A DNA stretch of 64,000 nucleotides from Lentisphaerota bacterium (GCA_030590485.1 JAUUYL010000006.1:1-64000); one strand, 5' to 3'. Positions 27,503-38,534 are shown, numbered from the stretch's first letter. Notes: a model not told the origin generated them from the sequence alone. A program made the numbers and translations.

Positions 27503-30500
27503 ATGATATTTAGGGATTACATAAGAATTTTGACAGTAGTTTTTTTAGCCCTTTTTGTGTTTACTGCTCATGCTCAGGATTTGCTTGATGATGAGAGCGA
27601 AGCCGCGTCCGAAGATCTTCTTCTTGATTCCGCCCTTAATGGTGATTTGCTTGTCGATGAGACTTTGCTGGCTGAAGATGATTTAGACAGCCTGGATTTA
27701 GACTTAGAACTTCCTGTTGAAGAACCTCTTGGTGAAAATCTGGTTCTCGACACCGGTCTTGGTGATCTTATAGAAGAGCCAGCAGACTCCGAGTTCGATT
27801 TGAGCGATATCGAAGAGCCAATGATTGAGGAACCTCTAATCGAGGAGCCAATGCTTGAGGAACCTCTAATCGAGGAGCCAGTGCTTGATGAACCAGTGCT
27901 TGAGGAACCTCTAATCGAGGAGCCAGTGCTTGAGGAACCAATGCTTGAAGAACCTCTACTCGAGGAACCAGTGCTTGAGGAACCAGTGCTTGAGGAACCT
28001 CTAATCGAGGAGCCAGTGCTTGAAGAACCTGTGCTTGATGATGGCATTGATTTCAATGCGCTTGTAGAAGAGACATTGGAAGACAGTAAAGACGCTGATG
28101 GCGGCAATGTGCATATTCCGCCAGCAACAACAGATGTAGCCCCTGTTACTTCTGCGCTTGTGGTTAATCATCAGGACGATGAGATGGTTCGGACGGAAAT
28201 CATGCAGGCGATAGGTGAGGGTATACCTGCACCTCCTTCTATTGAGGGTATTGAGATCGAGGGGTTGGGTGAATTGCTGTTCACAGAGAATCTGGCCATA
28301 TTAAAGAGAGAAGCCGGGGAGCATCACGCAGTCGACCAGTTGGATGAGGCTGGCATTGCTTATTCTGAAGGGGATTACGATAAGGCTATTGCTCGTTATA
28401 AGTATGCGTATAGTAATCTTGGGCGGCGACCAGCTACGGGGGCGGACAAGAAGCGGGCTAAGATAGGTGTAGCGAAGTCTTATTACGCCAAAGCTATACA
28501 GCGCTACAGGGCTGGAGAAGAAGATCCGGCGTTGGAGGCTGCGCGTTTGGCTCGTGATTACGGGCACCCTAAGGCCAATAAACTTATTAAGATGATTAGT
28601 GACGGTCCTATCCAGGATAAGGTGGCAGCAGCTGGCTTTAACAGGCAACCTGTTGTTAATACTGAGGAAAGCAAGCTCAGGGTGCAGAGGATATCGGATC
28701 TCCTATGGCTTGGCAGGCAGCGTTTCCAGGCAAGGCAGTATGAAGATTCTCTTAAGGCATTTGAAGCAGTGCTCACGGTTGAGCCCGAGAATACAGAAGC
28801 CATACGGATGCGGTATAAGCTTGGGATGATGAAGTTTGACCGTTCGAGTCTTGAGCTTGAGGCAACACGTGAAATGATGACCGCGATGGTTCGTGAAACA
28901 TGGAATCCCAGGCACTATATCGAGTTGGATGCTGCGGCGATGACAATAGAAACTGGTCCCGGAAGAGGTAGAAGTACAAGAGATAACCGCCGGGATAAAA
29001 TCTTGAAAAAGATGAACTCTATTATGATTCCGGAGATTGATTTCCGTCAGGCAAATATTAATGATGTGGTTTCTTTCCTTGCTCAAATGAGCCAGGAGTT
29101 TGATACGACAGAGCTTGAGCCTGGCGATATGCGCGGTGTAAACATTATTCTTAACCTTGGTGTGAAAGATGGTGGTGGCGCGGCAGATGAGGGTTTTGCT
29201 GCTGCTCCGGTTGAGGACGATCCTTTTGCAGCGATGGATGCTGGCTTTGGCAACAGTGGTGGCGCTGCTGCTGCGGCTGCTCATGGCGACATACCGCTGG
29301 TCACATTTCAGGCTCGTGAATTAACTTTGCTTGATGCGTTAAAGATTGTTACAGAATATTGCAATCTAAAATACCACATAAAAGGCAGTGTGGTCATGAT
29401 TGTCCGTAAGAACTACACGACCGAAGAGATTATTCCACGCTGGTACTCAGTAATGAACTTTACTGATATAATGAATGAATCGGCTGTCAGTATGGCTGCA
29501 GGTGGCGGCGGTGGTGGTGGTGGTGGTGGTGACTTTACCGCCATCGATGGCGGTGATATTGGTGGTGGTGGTGGTGCTGGTAATTGGAAGGCGTTCTTTG
29601 AAGGACTTGGTGTTCCGTGGCCGCAGGGTTCAGCGATCAAGTATCTGCCTGGAATCGGTAAGCTTATGGTTGCTAATACAGCCGAAAACTTGGCGCTTTT
29701 TGAGCAGATCCTCAATCAATTTGACTTTGTTCCTAAGCAGATCGAGATCGAAGCAAGGTTTGTTGAGATTAACCAGAGTGATCTGGAGTCCTTGGGCATT
29801 GAGTGGAGTCTGACTGACGACTGGGAAATGCTATCTCGTAAGGGTGATGCACATATGCCTATATCGGCACGGCCGGCAATCAAAATGTCTGCGCATAATG
29901 CTTCTGCTGGTGAAAGTTTAACCGTGGGGAACCGTTTCCTTACAGGTGGTGCTCTCGGGGCTGGTATTAATGATAATATAATGAGAATTGCCAGTGTTTT
30001 GACTAACCCTGAGTTGGATTTTGTTCTTCATATGATGAAGCAGAAGGGCAACTCAGACCTCTTGTCTGCTCCTAAAGTGACTGCTCAGTCAGGTTCAGAG
30101 GCGACTATAAAGGTTGTAGAAGAGTATATCTATCCGACAGAGTTTACGGTATCAGGTGTCACCGGCCAAACAAGTGCTGGCGGCGGCGGCGGTGGTATGA
30201 GCGGTGCGGTTGTTGAACCAGGTGGCTTTGAGACAAGAGAAGTCGGTGTTCTGCTTTCGGTTCTTCCTGAGGTGAGTGCTGAAGGCCAGATGATCATGCT
30301 TACCTTAAGCCCCGAAGTCTGTGAGTTTGTGAGATGGGAGGAGTATGGCTCTACATTTACGGATGCCAATGGTGCTCTTCAACAGCTCAGAATGCCTCAG
30401 CCTATTTTCCATACGCGTAATGTTTCAACTCAGATTATGATATTCAATGGCGCCACAGTTGTTATGGGCGGCATGATAACAGAGTCTCGGATCAGCGTGG

Positions 30501-30688
30501 ATGATAAAATTCCGTTCCTGGGTGACATACCTATAATCGGACGACTGTTCAGTAGCAGGTACGATCAGAGTATAAAGCGAAATCTGCTTGTGTTTGTGAC
30601 TGCGCGGATGGTGACGCCTGATGGCAGACCAGTAAAGACTGCTGAGGAAATGAATCCTCAGTTATCTTTGACTAATCCGAATAACTAA
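27503..30688 (+). CDS. Secretin (PilQ/GspD-like; Amuc_1098-like) with acidic EEP-repeat N-region and Gly-rich loops
   Basis: Secretin core (IEARFVEINQSDLESLGIEW, LLSAPKVTAQSGSEATIKV, VVMGGMITESRISVDDKIPFLGDIPIIGRLFSS). Confidence 0.92.
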   Translation: MIFRDYIRILTVVFLALFVFTAHAQDLLDDESEAASEDLLLDSALNGDLLVDETLLAEDDLDSLDLDLELPVEEPLGENLVLDTGLGDLIEEPADSEFDLSDIEEPMIEEPLIEEPMLEEPLIEEPVLDEPVLEEPLIEEPVLEEPMLEEPLLEEPVLEEPVLEEPLIEEPVLEEPVLDDGIDFNALVEETLEDSKDADGGNVHIPPATTDVAPVTSALVVNHQDDEMVRTEIMQAIGEGIPAPPSIEGIEIEGLGELLFTENLAILKREAGEHHAVDQLDEAGIAYSEGDYDKAIARYKYAYSNLGRRPATGADKKRAKIGVAKSYYAKAIQRYRAGEEDPALEAARLARDYGHPKANKLIKMISDGPIQDKVAAAGFNRQPVVNTEESKLRVQRISDLLWLGRQRFQARQYEDSLKAFEAVLTVEPENTEAIRMRYKLGMMKFDRSSLELEATREMMTAMVRETWNPRHYIELDAAAMTIETGPGRGRSTRDNRRDKILKKMNSIMIPEIDFRQANINDVVSFLAQMSQEFDTTELEPGDMRGVNIILNLGVKDGGGAADEGFAAAPVEDDPFAAMDAGFGNSGGAAAAAAHGDIPLVTFQARELTLLDALKIVTEYCNLKYHIKGSVVMIVRKNYTTEEIIPRWYSVMNFTDIMNESAVSMAAGGGGGGGGGGDFTAIDGGDIGGGGGAGNWKAFFEGLGVPWPQGSAIKYLPGIGKLMVANTAENLALFEQILNQFDFVPKQIEIEARFVEINQSDLESLGIEWSLTDDWEMLSRKGDAHMPISARPAIKMSAHNASAGESLTVGNRFLTGGALGAGINDNIMRIASVLTNPELDFVLHMMKQKGNSDLLSAPKVTAQSGSEATIKVVEEYIYPTEFTVSGVTGQTSAGGGGGGMSGAVVEPGGFETREVGVLLSVLPEVSAEGQMIMLTLSPEVCEFVRWEEYGSTFTDANGALQQLRMPQPIFHTRNVSTQIMIFNGATVVMGGMITESRISVDDKIPFLGDIPIIGRLFSSRYDQSIKRNLLVFVTARMVTPDGRPVKTAEEMNPQLSLTNPNN
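27811..28035 (+). repeat. Intragenic ~15-bp tandem repeat encoding EEP(L/M/V)(I/L)
   Basis: Alternating GAGGAACCTCTAATC / GAGGAGCCAGTGCTT units. Confidence 0.9.
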
Positions 30689-30735
30689 TACTTCTGTAAC
30701 TGGTTTATATTACTAATGCATTAATTGAAGTACCT

Positions 30736-31605
30736 ATGTCTTCTTCCACATTACTGCTAGTCGATGGCCTCGCGGCCGTTTATCGTGCTTTTTACGCTAT
30801 AAAAGGATTGTCGACCGCAGATGGTCTGCCTACGAACGCAGTTTTTGGCTTTGTTCGCATGATGAATCAGCTTATGGACAAAGTTAAACCTACTCATATG
30901 GTGCTTGTGTTTGATGGCGGTCTACCTGCAGCGCGGATGGAGCTTGTTCCTGAATACAAGGCTCAGCGACCCAGTATGCCTGACGATCTGAGTCGACAGC
31001 TTCCGTTGATAGATCGATATCTGGAAGCTAGTTCGATTCTGGAAGTGGTGGTGGATGGCGAGGAGGCTGATGATGTTCTTGCATCTATCGCTACTATATA
31101 TGCTGATGATTTCGATAGTATTTTGATAGCGACGAGTGATAAGGATCTCTTTCAGGTCATAGATGACACGGTTAAGATGATTAAGCTGTCTGGCGGTAAT
31201 GAGATTATGGGACCGGATGCAGTTAAGGCTAAGACGGGCGTTACGCCGGAACAGACTATTGAATGGCTTGCGCTTATTGGCGACAGCGCGGACAACATTA
31301 AGGGTGTGCCTGGTGTTGGAGCCAAGACTGCTACGAAGCTTTTGTGTGAGCATGGCACTGTGGCGGCCATGTATGACAACATCGAGAAGGTGGCGTCTGA
31401 GCGGATTCGAGGCTCTCTCCTTGATTCAAAGGATATTGTTGAGCGAAACATTGCAATGATAAGGCTAAAGCTTGATATCGATTGTGTGTCTGGTTTGGAT
31501 GAGATGGCTGTGAAGCCTTCTGATGACGGCCTTCTTTTGGCCTTGTTTGAGGAGCTTGAGCTTGACGGGTTCGCCAAAGCTATTCGTGAACCGGAGTTGT
31601 TTTAG
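30736..31605 (+). CDS. Stand-alone 5'-3' exonuclease/flap endonuclease (PolA N-domain-like)
   Basis: LLLVDGLAAVYRAFYAI, ATSDKDLFQVID, GDSADNIKGVPGVGAKTATKLL; no polymerase domain follows. Confidence 0.9.
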   Translation: MSSSTLLLVDGLAAVYRAFYAIKGLSTADGLPTNAVFGFVRMMNQLMDKVKPTHMVLVFDGGLPAARMELVPEYKAQRPSMPDDLSRQLPLIDRYLEASSILEVVVDGEEADDVLASIATIYADDFDSILIATSDKDLFQVIDDTVKMIKLSGGNEIMGPDAVKAKTGVTPEQTIEWLALIGDSADNIKGVPGVGAKTATKLLCEHGTVAAMYDNIEKVASERIRGSLLDSKDIVERNIAMIRLKLDIDCVSGLDEMAVKPSDDGLLLALFEELELDGFAKAIREPELF

Positions 31606-31738
31606 TTGTTTTTTTTTGTTGACATATTTCTGGATAATATTAATGATGTCCACGATTTGGTTATTAGACGAAAGAATCCCATTATCTCATAAACGATAGA
31701 ATCCCATTTGATAGGTTCGCTATCACTTCTGAATTTCC

Positions 31739-32335
31739 ATGCTGAGAATAGCAGTTACAGGTGGCATTGCTTGCGGTAAAACCCAACTCGGGACTTTAAT
31801 CCAAAAGTCGGGGGTGGCGGTTTGCGAGGCTGATGATATGGCTCATCTCATGATGGAGCGGGGCACTGAATTGTACAAAGTGCTGGTTGACAGGTATGGT
31901 AGCGACATTGTCAGTGAAAGCTGCGATATAGACAGGAATAAGCTTGCGGATATTGTGTTTAATGATTTGCCGGAGCTCGAGAAATTAACATCATTTGTCC
32001 ATCCCGCCGTCAAGTTGCAGTGGGAAGAGTGGCTGTTGAAAGAGAGCGAGGCGGCTTCTGAAGGGATTGCGTGCGTAATAGTGCCTCTTCTGTATGAGGA
32101 TGGTTTTGCTGATGACTGGGACGCGGTGATTTGTGTGGTAGCACCAGAAGAGACTTGCGTCAAGCGGCTCATTGGGAAGGGGGTGTCCAATTATGAGCGA
32201 AGAATGGATTTGCAGATGCCGATGAGTGAAAAGGCGGCAAGGGCCGACTATGTTGTTGTGAACAGCGGCACGTTGGAGTTTATGGAGTTACAGTGGAAAA
32301 GGATTTTAAAAAACATCACGGAGACTAAAGTATGA
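31739..32335 (+). CDS. coaE: Dephospho-CoA kinase
   Basis: [16 protein letters not shown]-loop, [12 protein letters not shown] overlap with rho. Confidence 0.88.
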   Translation: MLRIAVTGGIACGKTQLGTLIQKSGVAVCEADDMAHLMMERGTELYKVLVDRYGSDIVSESCDIDRNKLADIVFNDLPELEKLTSFVHPAVKLQWEEWLLKESEAASEGIACVIVPLLYEDGFADDWDAVICVVAPEETCVKRLIGKGVSNYERRMDLQMPMSEKAARADYVVVNSGTLEFMELQWKRILKNITETKV

Positions 32336-33768
32336 CGAAAGAAAGTAATTCACCATCCCGATCCAGGAGAGGGCCCTCTGGCCGATCTCATGGCAATGGA
32401 CAGAGGGGCCGTTCAGGCAATAGGGGAAATAGTCAGCCGTTAAGGCCAAGAAATCATGACGGCGATAAGGATTCGAAGGCGGAGCCGCGTCCGGAGTGGA
32501 CAGGACCAGTGCCGCCGCCGCTGAGCTTGTTTGATTTGCAGAACAAGACCGTTCCAGAGCTTCATGAGATCGCAGAAAAGATGGAGCTTAAGGATATTGG
32601 TGCTTTGCGCAAGCATGAGCTTATATTTGAGATACTTCAGGAGCATGCGAATCGTAAAGGCGTGATGTTCAGTCAGGGAATCATCGAGATATTGCCTGAC
32701 GGGTTCGGATTTTTGCGCTCGCAGTTCAGCAACTACCTTCCGTGTCCTGAGGATATATATGTTTCTCCGTCTCAAATTCGGCGTTTTGGTCTCAGGACTG
32801 GCGATCTGGTGGAGGGTGAGATTCGTGAGCCAAAGGAAAAGGAGCGTTTCTTTGCGTTGCTAAAGGTTCTTAAGGTTGGAAATGATGATCCAGAGAAGGC
32901 TTGGCACAAGGTTCCGTTTGGCGATCTTACGCCGCTTTTTCCTGACAAGAGGATTAATCTTGAAACCAACCCAAAAGAGGTTTCCATGCGAATCATGGAT
33001 CTGTTTACACCTATTGGTATGGGTCAGCGGGGTTTAATAGTTGCGCCACCTCGTACGGGAAAGACGGTATTGTTGCAGAAACTTGCGAATGCCATATCCG
33101 AGAACCATCCGGACGCATATCTCATTATCCTTCTTATTGATGAGCGGCCTGAGGAAGTTACTGATATGCAGAGAAACACCAAGGCGCATGTGTTGAGTTC
33201 AACATTTGACGAGGCTCCTGAGCGCCATGTTCAGGTCGCAGAGCTTGTTATAGAGATGTCTAAGCGCATGGTAGAGGGTGGACAGGACGTTATAATACTG
33301 CTTGATAGTATTACGCGTCTTGCCAGGGCGTATAACACTATTGCACCTCATAGTGGCAAGATTTTGTCCGGTGGTGTGGATGCTAATGCTCTTAATAAGC
33401 CAAAAAGATTCTTTGGTGCTGCACGAAACATTGAAGATGGCGGAAGTTTGACTATTATAGCTACAGCACTTGTAGAAACGGGTAGTCGTATGGACGATGT
33501 TATCTTCGAGGAGTTTAAGGGTACGGGTAATATGGAGCTCTGTCTTGATAGGGCATTGGTTGACAAACGCGTGTTTCCTGCGATTCATATTGAGAGATCG
33601 GGGACGAGGAAGGAAGAATTGATTCTTCATCCGGATGAACTCAGTAAGATCTGGGTTCTCAGGCGTGCTATTAACGGGGTTCCGCCTGTTGAGGCGATGG
33701 AAACAATAATAAATAGACTTAAGAAAACTAAGAGTAATGCCGAATTTCTAATGGCAATGAAGGAGTAG
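32332..33768 (+). CDS. rho: Transcription termination factor Rho with basic disordered N-terminus
   Basis: [78 protein letters not shown]. Confidence 0.96.
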   Translation: MTKESNSPSRSRRGPSGRSHGNGQRGRSGNRGNSQPLRPRNHDGDKDSKAEPRPEWTGPVPPPLSLFDLQNKTVPELHEIAEKMELKDIGALRKHELIFEILQEHANRKGVMFSQGIIEILPDGFGFLRSQFSNYLPCPEDIYVSPSQIRRFGLRTGDLVEGEIREPKEKERFFALLKVLKVGNDDPEKAWHKVPFGDLTPLFPDKRINLETNPKEVSMRIMDLFTPIGMGQRGLIVAPPRTGKTVLLQKLANAISENHPDAYLIILLIDERPEEVTDMQRNTKAHVLSSTFDEAPERHVQVAELVIEMSKRMVEGGQDVIILLDSITRLARAYNTIAPHSGKILSGGVDANALNKPKRFFGAARNIEDGGSLTIIATALVETGSRMDDVIFEEFKGTGNMELCLDRALVDKRVFPAIHIERSGTRKEELILHPDELSKIWVLRRAINGVPPVEAMETIINRLKKTKSNAEFLMAMKE

Positions 33769-33769
33769 A

Positions 33770-35068
33770 ATGATTGTAAAGGTTGAGAATAAGGGGTCTT
33801 GCAGAAAGGTTCTGCATATTGAAGCGCCGTCAGACGCTGTTGCTGATGAGTATAACAAGGTTTTAAAGGCATTTGAGAAGGGTGCAAAGATTCCTGGTTT
33901 CAGGAAGGGTAAGGCACCTAAGGACGTTACTAAGCTTCATTTTGCCACACAGATTGAAGAAGAGGTCAAAGAAAGATTGCTGCCTCAGTTGTATCGGGAT
34001 GCAGTGAAGAAAAAGCAGATTAAGACTGTCAGTATAGTCGAAATCTCTGAAGTCGAATTCTCTCTAGATTCAGGTATAGCGTTTGGTGTCACTGTTGATG
34101 TATATCCTGAATTCAAGATTCCGAAGTACAAGAAAATCACACTTAAAAAGACTGCTGTAGAAATTGCTGATTCGGATGTGGAAGATGCTGTCAAACGTTT
34201 GCTTGATAATTTCGCTAAGTTTGAGGACGTAACTGGCCGAGCGGTTAAGTCGGACGATCTGGTGATGGTGGATTACACTAGCGAATGCGAAGGTAAATCT
34301 GTTGAGGAGCTGGTTCCTACGTCTAAGGGCATAGGAGAAGGAAAAGATTTTTGGATGATGGTTGGCGAGCCGGAATTGGCGCCAGGTTTTGCTGATGGTC
34401 TCAAAGGTACAGAGATTGGCGACAAGAAGGATATCAAAATTCATTTCCCTGATGATTATCAGCTTACTGACCTTTCCTGTAAGGATGCAGTCTATCATGT
34501 GGAAATAAAAGGCATCAGAGAAAAGGCACTTCCGGATATAGATGAAGAGCTCTTAAAGAGGCTGCAGGTTAAATCCGAGGATGAGTTGCGAGAGAGAATC
34601 AGGGAAGATCTTGTTTCCGAGAAGGAGCGGATGGAAAACGAGCGGCTTAAGAGTGAAATCACTACTCATCTGCTTGCGAAGACATCTTTCGACCTTCCTG
34701 AGACCATAGTTCAGCACGAGACGGCGTCAGCCACTAAAAGCATGGTAGACAGGCTTGCAATGCAGGGGCGGGCGACTGCGCAGATTGAGCTGGAGAAAGA
34801 ATCAATCGCCGATATGGCACGAAAGACATCTGAAGAGAAAGTTCGCATCTCATACATCCTTGCCCGTATTGCGGACGAGGAGCAGATTGATGTAGAAGAA
34901 TCCGAGCTGAATGATCGTTTGGGGATGATGGCTATGCGTTATGGTATGACTGCAGGTCAGCTGAGGTCGGAACTCGAGAATAGGGACAGTCTGTCTGGTG
35001 TGCAGGAAGATCTCAGGGCTGAGAAGACCCTTACTTTTATTCTGGAAAATGCTAAGATTAAGAACTAG
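33770..35068 (+). CDS. tig: Trigger factor
   Basis: [17 protein letters not shown]-like centre, helical C-domain; upstream of clpP-clpX. Confidence 0.93.
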   Translation: MIVKVENKGSCRKVLHIEAPSDAVADEYNKVLKAFEKGAKIPGFRKGKAPKDVTKLHFATQIEEEVKERLLPQLYRDAVKKKQIKTVSIVEISEVEFSLDSGIAFGVTVDVYPEFKIPKYKKITLKKTAVEIADSDVEDAVKRLLDNFAKFEDVTGRAVKSDDLVMVDYTSECEGKSVEELVPTSKGIGEGKDFWMMVGEPELAPGFADGLKGTEIGDKKDIKIHFPDDYQLTDLSCKDAVYHVEIKGIREKALPDIDEELLKRLQVKSEDELRERIREDLVSEKERMENERLKSEITTHLLAKTSFDLPETIVQHETASATKSMVDRLAMQGRATAQIELEKESIADMARKTSEEKVRISYILARIADEEQIDVEESELNDRLGMMAMRYGMTAGQLRSELENRDSLSGVQEDLRAEKTLTFILENAKIKN

Positions 35069-35081
35069 AGGAGATAGAGTA

Positions 35082-35714
35082 ATGAATACTATGAATCAAT
35101 TGGTACCAATGGTAGTGGAGCAGACGGGCCGTGGTGAACGGGCTTACGATATCTACTCACGTCTCCTGAAGGACCGTATTATTTTTATTGGTACGGGCAT
35201 TGACGACCAGATCAGCAACCTTATTATAGCGCAACTGCTTTTTCTTCAGGCGGATGACTCGGAGAAAGACATCAGCATGTATGTTAACTCTCCAGGTGGA
35301 TCGGTGACGGCGGGGTTGGCTATTTATGATACAATGCAGTTTCTCAAGTGTGATGTTGCGACCTATTGCGTGGGGCAGGCGGCCAGCATGGGCGCAGTCC
35401 TTCTTGCTGCAGGAACGGCTGGCAAGCGTTTTGCTCTGCCTAATGCGCGTATAATGATACATCAGCCGTGGGGCGGAACTCAGGGGCAGGCTGCTGATAT
35501 AAGTATACAGGCACAGGAAATTTTGCGGTTGCGTGACTGTCTTAACGATATACTTGCCAAACACACTGGAAAATCTTCTTCCGTAATTACTAAGGATACA
35601 GACAGGGATTTCTTTATGACGGCTACAGAGGCCAAGGCATATGGTCTTGTTGACGCGGTTGTGAAGAGTAAAAAGAAGTCTGCCGGAAAAACATCGGCAA
35701 AGAAAGGTAAGTAA
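35082..35714 (+). CDS. clpP: ATP-dependent Clp protease proteolytic subunit
   Basis: [71 protein letters not shown]; start after GAGGAG. Confidence 0.96.
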   Translation: MNTMNQLVPMVVEQTGRGERAYDIYSRLLKDRIIFIGTGIDDQISNLIIAQLLFLQADDSEKDISMYVNSPGGSVTAGLAIYDTMQFLKCDVATYCVGQAASMGAVLLAAGTAGKRFALPNARIMIHQPWGGTQGQAADISIQAQEILRLRDCLNDILAKHTGKSSSVITKDTDRDFFMTATEAKAYGLVDAVVKSKKKSAGKTSAKKGK

Positions 35715-36982
35715 TGTCGCAGGAGAAACCAGGATCATGCTCTTTCTGTGGGAAGGGCAACAAAGAGGTTAAGCGTTTGATCGCAGGGCCTGGGGTGAAT
35801 ATCTGTGATGAATGCGTTCATCTTTGTGACGGCTTGCTTGTTGAAGAGAGCGGTACCGTGAAGACAAAGAATGCCTCGGCGTTGCGGGTTCCTAAGCCGC
35901 GAGAGATCAAGGCGATGCTTGATGCGCATGTCATTGGACATGATTACACAAAGAAGGTCTTGTCGGTGGCTGTTCACAACCACTATAAGCGGTTGAAACA
36001 GGAATCGCATTTTAATGAAGATGATCCTTATGCAAACATTGAGATAGAGAAAAGCAATATTATGCTGATAGGACCTACAGGAAGTGGCAAAACGCTTTTG
36101 GCAAGGACATTGGCGCGGTTGCTTGATGTGCCCTTTACCATTGTTGATGCGACAACACTGACGGAGGCCGGGTATGTGGGCGAGGATGTGGAAAATATTT
36201 TACTAAGCCTTATCCAGGCGTCTAACGGAGATATTGCAAGGGCTGAGATGGGAATTATTTACATTGATGAGATTGATAAGATCAGCCGGAAGACGGAGAA
36301 TGTATCTATCACTCGTGATGTTTCGGGGGAGGGCGTACAGCAGGCGCTCTTGAAGATACTTGAAGGTACAGTTGCCAGGGTTCCACCTGGAGGTGGCAGG
36401 AAGCATCCTCAGCAGGACTATATCAAGATTAACACTGAGCATATCCTGTTTATATGTGGCGGTGCCTTTGTGGGGCTGGAAGATATCACTAAGCGTCGGA
36501 TCGGCGCGAATACATTGGGTTTTCTTGAGACCGAGGATGACTTGGTTAAGAAGGGGATTCGTGAGGGGCTCCACGTCGAACCGGAAGATCTTGTGCGTTA
36601 TGGCTTAATACCTGAGTTAGTGGGTAGAATGCCGGTTGTCACATCTCTCGCTGAGCTTTCAGAGGAAGATCTTGTGCGCATTCTTGTCGAGCCGAAGAAC
36701 TGTATGGTTAAGCAGTATCAAAAGCTTATGGCTATGGAAGATGTAAATCTTTCGTTTACACAGTCAGCTCTTACTGAACTGGCAAAAATTGCTACAAAGC
36801 GAGGAACGGGTGCACGTGGCTTAAGGGCTGTCGTCGAAAACGTCATGCTTGATGTGATGTTTGATGCTCCGAGTAATAGTAAGACCAAGAGTCTTAGTGT
36901 AACAAGGCAGATGATTCGCGAAAAATATGGTATAGCAAAGTCTGATGATGCGTCTGATCAAGAGAAAAGAAAAATAGCTTAA
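35714..36982 (+). CDS. clpX: ATP-dependent Clp protease ATP-binding subunit ClpX
   Basis: CSFCGK zinc finger, [48 protein letters not shown]-type C-region. Confidence 0.96.
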   Translation: MSQEKPGSCSFCGKGNKEVKRLIAGPGVNICDECVHLCDGLLVEESGTVKTKNASALRVPKPREIKAMLDAHVIGHDYTKKVLSVAVHNHYKRLKQESHFNEDDPYANIEIEKSNIMLIGPTGSGKTLLARTLARLLDVPFTIVDATTLTEAGYVGEDVENILLSLIQASNGDIARAEMGIIYIDEIDKISRKTENVSITRDVSGEGVQQALLKILEGTVARVPPGGGRKHPQQDYIKINTEHILFICGGAFVGLEDITKRRIGANTLGFLETEDDLVKKGIREGLHVEPEDLVRYGLIPELVGRMPVVTSLAELSEEDLVRILVEPKNCMVKQYQKLMAMEDVNLSFTQSALTELAKIATKRGTGARGLRAVVENVMLDVMFDAPSNSKTKSLSVTRQMIREKYGIAKSDDASDQEKRKIA

Positions 36983-36984
36983 CT

Positions 36985-37350
36985 TTAGATTTCCTTGAGT
37001 CCGCAGGGCGCTTCGTTGTTCTCGTCGAGAATAAGAATCAGCGGTTTGTGTGTTTTTGCATCTGCCTCGTCTATGACGGCAAAAGTGAATATTATTAAAG
37101 TGTCACCAACTGATCCTTTGAATGCCGTGGCACCATTAAGGCTTATCTTTTTGGAACCGCTGTCCGCTGGAATTGCGTATGTTTCAAATCGCTCTCCATT
37201 AGAAACATTTGCGACCAGAATTTTCTCAAATGGATGAATCCTTGCGTGATCCATGAGATCTCTATCGATGGCCATGCTACCTTCGTAGTCCTTTTCGACT
37301 GCGGTGACGCGCGCGGCGTGAAGTTTTGATTTTAGCATTATAACGTTCAT
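36985..37350 (-). CDS. panD: Aspartate 1-decarboxylase
   Basis: MLKSKLHAARVTAVEKDYEGSMAID with Gly-Ser self-processing site. Confidence 0.93.
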   Translation of the reverse strand: MNVIMLKSKLHAARVTAVEKDYEGSMAIDRDLMDHARIHPFEKILVANVSNGERFETYAIPADSGSKKISLNGATAFKGSVGDTLIIFTFAVIDEADAKTHKPLILILDENNEAPCGLKEI

Positions 37351-37398
37351 ATTCTTACCCTGATGTTTATTTGGATTGAGAGGTTAACTCAGCTTGTA

Positions 37399-38217
37399 TT
37401 ATATAGCAAGCAAAGTCTTCTCAAGGACAGATGTTATTATCGGCATGGCTTTTGTTGTTTCGCTTAAGACCTCTTCGTGGGTAAGTTTTGCGTCACCAAC
37501 GCCTGCAGCGAGGTTTGTAATGCACGAAAGGCCTGCTACAGTTAATCCGATGGAATTGGCTAATATTGCCTCCGGAACGGTTGACATGCCTACTGCTGTA
37601 CCTCCCATTGAATGGAGGTTTTGCACCTCTGCGGGTGTTTCGTATGTTGGCCCGTCCTTGGCAATGTAAATGCCGTGATGATATGTTGCATTGGAATCTT
37701 TGCATGCGGAATCCAGTATATTCCTTAATTCGAGATCATAAACCTCGCTCTGGTCGGGGAAGTGTGGGCCCCAGTATGGCTCATGTTTACCTGTTAGAGG
37801 ATTATTGCTCATGGCGTTGATATGGTCGTCAATAATCATAAGGTCGCCTGGTTTGACGGATTTGGAGAGGCTGCCAGCGGCATTTGTCAGGAGCATCGAT
37901 TTGATTGATAATTCTTTTGTTAGAAAAACAGGAAAGGCTATAGCGTCCCAGCCGCATCCTTCATACCAATGGTGTCTGCCTTGAAAAACTACGATTTTCT
38001 TGCCTTCGTGTTCGAGAAGGAGAAGCTTCCCTGTGTGACCTTTCACCTGGCTTTCTCCCATTATTGGGATATCGCTGTAGTCGATAGACTGTAAGACCTT
38101 TAGCGGGCTAATGACTTCGCTCCAGCCTGAGCCCAGAACGATTGTGAGAACAGGTGATGCGTCAATAAAGTGTTTCTTAATCCCGGATAAGGAATTTTTT
38201 AATAATTCGAGGTTCAT
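37399..38217 (-). CDS. Purine nucleoside phosphorylase
   Basis: LGSGW, GHTGKLLLLEHEGKKIVVFQGRHHWYEG, TNAAGSL, YIAKDGPTYETPAE, VGMSTVPEAILA. Confidence 0.93.
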   Translation of the reverse strand: MNLELLKNSLSGIKKHFIDASPVLTIVLGSGWSEVISPLKVLQSIDYSDIPIMGESQVKGHTGKLLLLEHEGKKIVVFQGRHHWYEGCGWDAIAFPVFLTKELSIKSMLLTNAAGSLSKSVKPGDLMIIDDHINAMSNNPLTGKHEPYWGPHFPDQSEVYDLELRNILDSACKDSNATYHHGIYIAKDGPTYETPAEVQNLHSMGGTAVGMSTVPEAILANSIGLTVAGLSCITNLAAGVGDAKLTHEEVLSETTKAMPIITSVLEKTLLAI

Positions 38218-38253
38218 TCAAGAAGTTATACATGAAAAACGGCATGTTACGAT

Positions 38254-38341
38254 AAAAAAAGACCGTTCAGTCAGGCAGGTTTCATTAGACTTAGAACCTT
38301 ACATCAGGTGGAGTCCTTTCCTACCTGCCCAACTGAGGGTC
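38254..38341 (-). ncRNA. Candidate small structured RNA or terminator/attenuator leader upstream of PNP
   Basis: Minus strand: TATAAT (38352-38347), then GACC-c-TCAGTTGGGCAGGT ... ACCTGCCTGACTGA-ac-GGTC-U7; tandem G-U pairs on this strand are A-C mismatches on the other. Confidence 0.6.
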
Positions 38342-38534
38342 AGCATATTATAAAGCATCTACTGTGCCAACCTCAGGGTGATTACAGCAGTAGGTCTGAA
38401 AGCGCCTGATAATAAGGAAAAAATATTTATGGCAATTAGGCGACTGTATCATATGCACATTTATTCAGGTATAGATGTATCATTACGTGAAACAATGTGG
38501 TCGTATTCGGCCAAATGAGGGGTGTTAAGTACTG

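Noticed and set aside
27574-28107. Long minus-strand Ser/Gly ORF (SSTGSSSTGSSIRGSSS)
   Set aside because: Antisense shadow of the secretin EEP repeat; low complexity, no independent start context.
34998-35081. N-terminal extension of ClpP
   Set aside because: Overlaps tig out of frame; a Shine-Dalgarno GAGGAG precedes ATG 35082 with a typical ClpP N-terminus.
38254-38341. Purine riboswitch before PNP
   Set aside because: Gene context was tempting, but the three-way junction and conserved loop motifs of the purine aptamer are absent.
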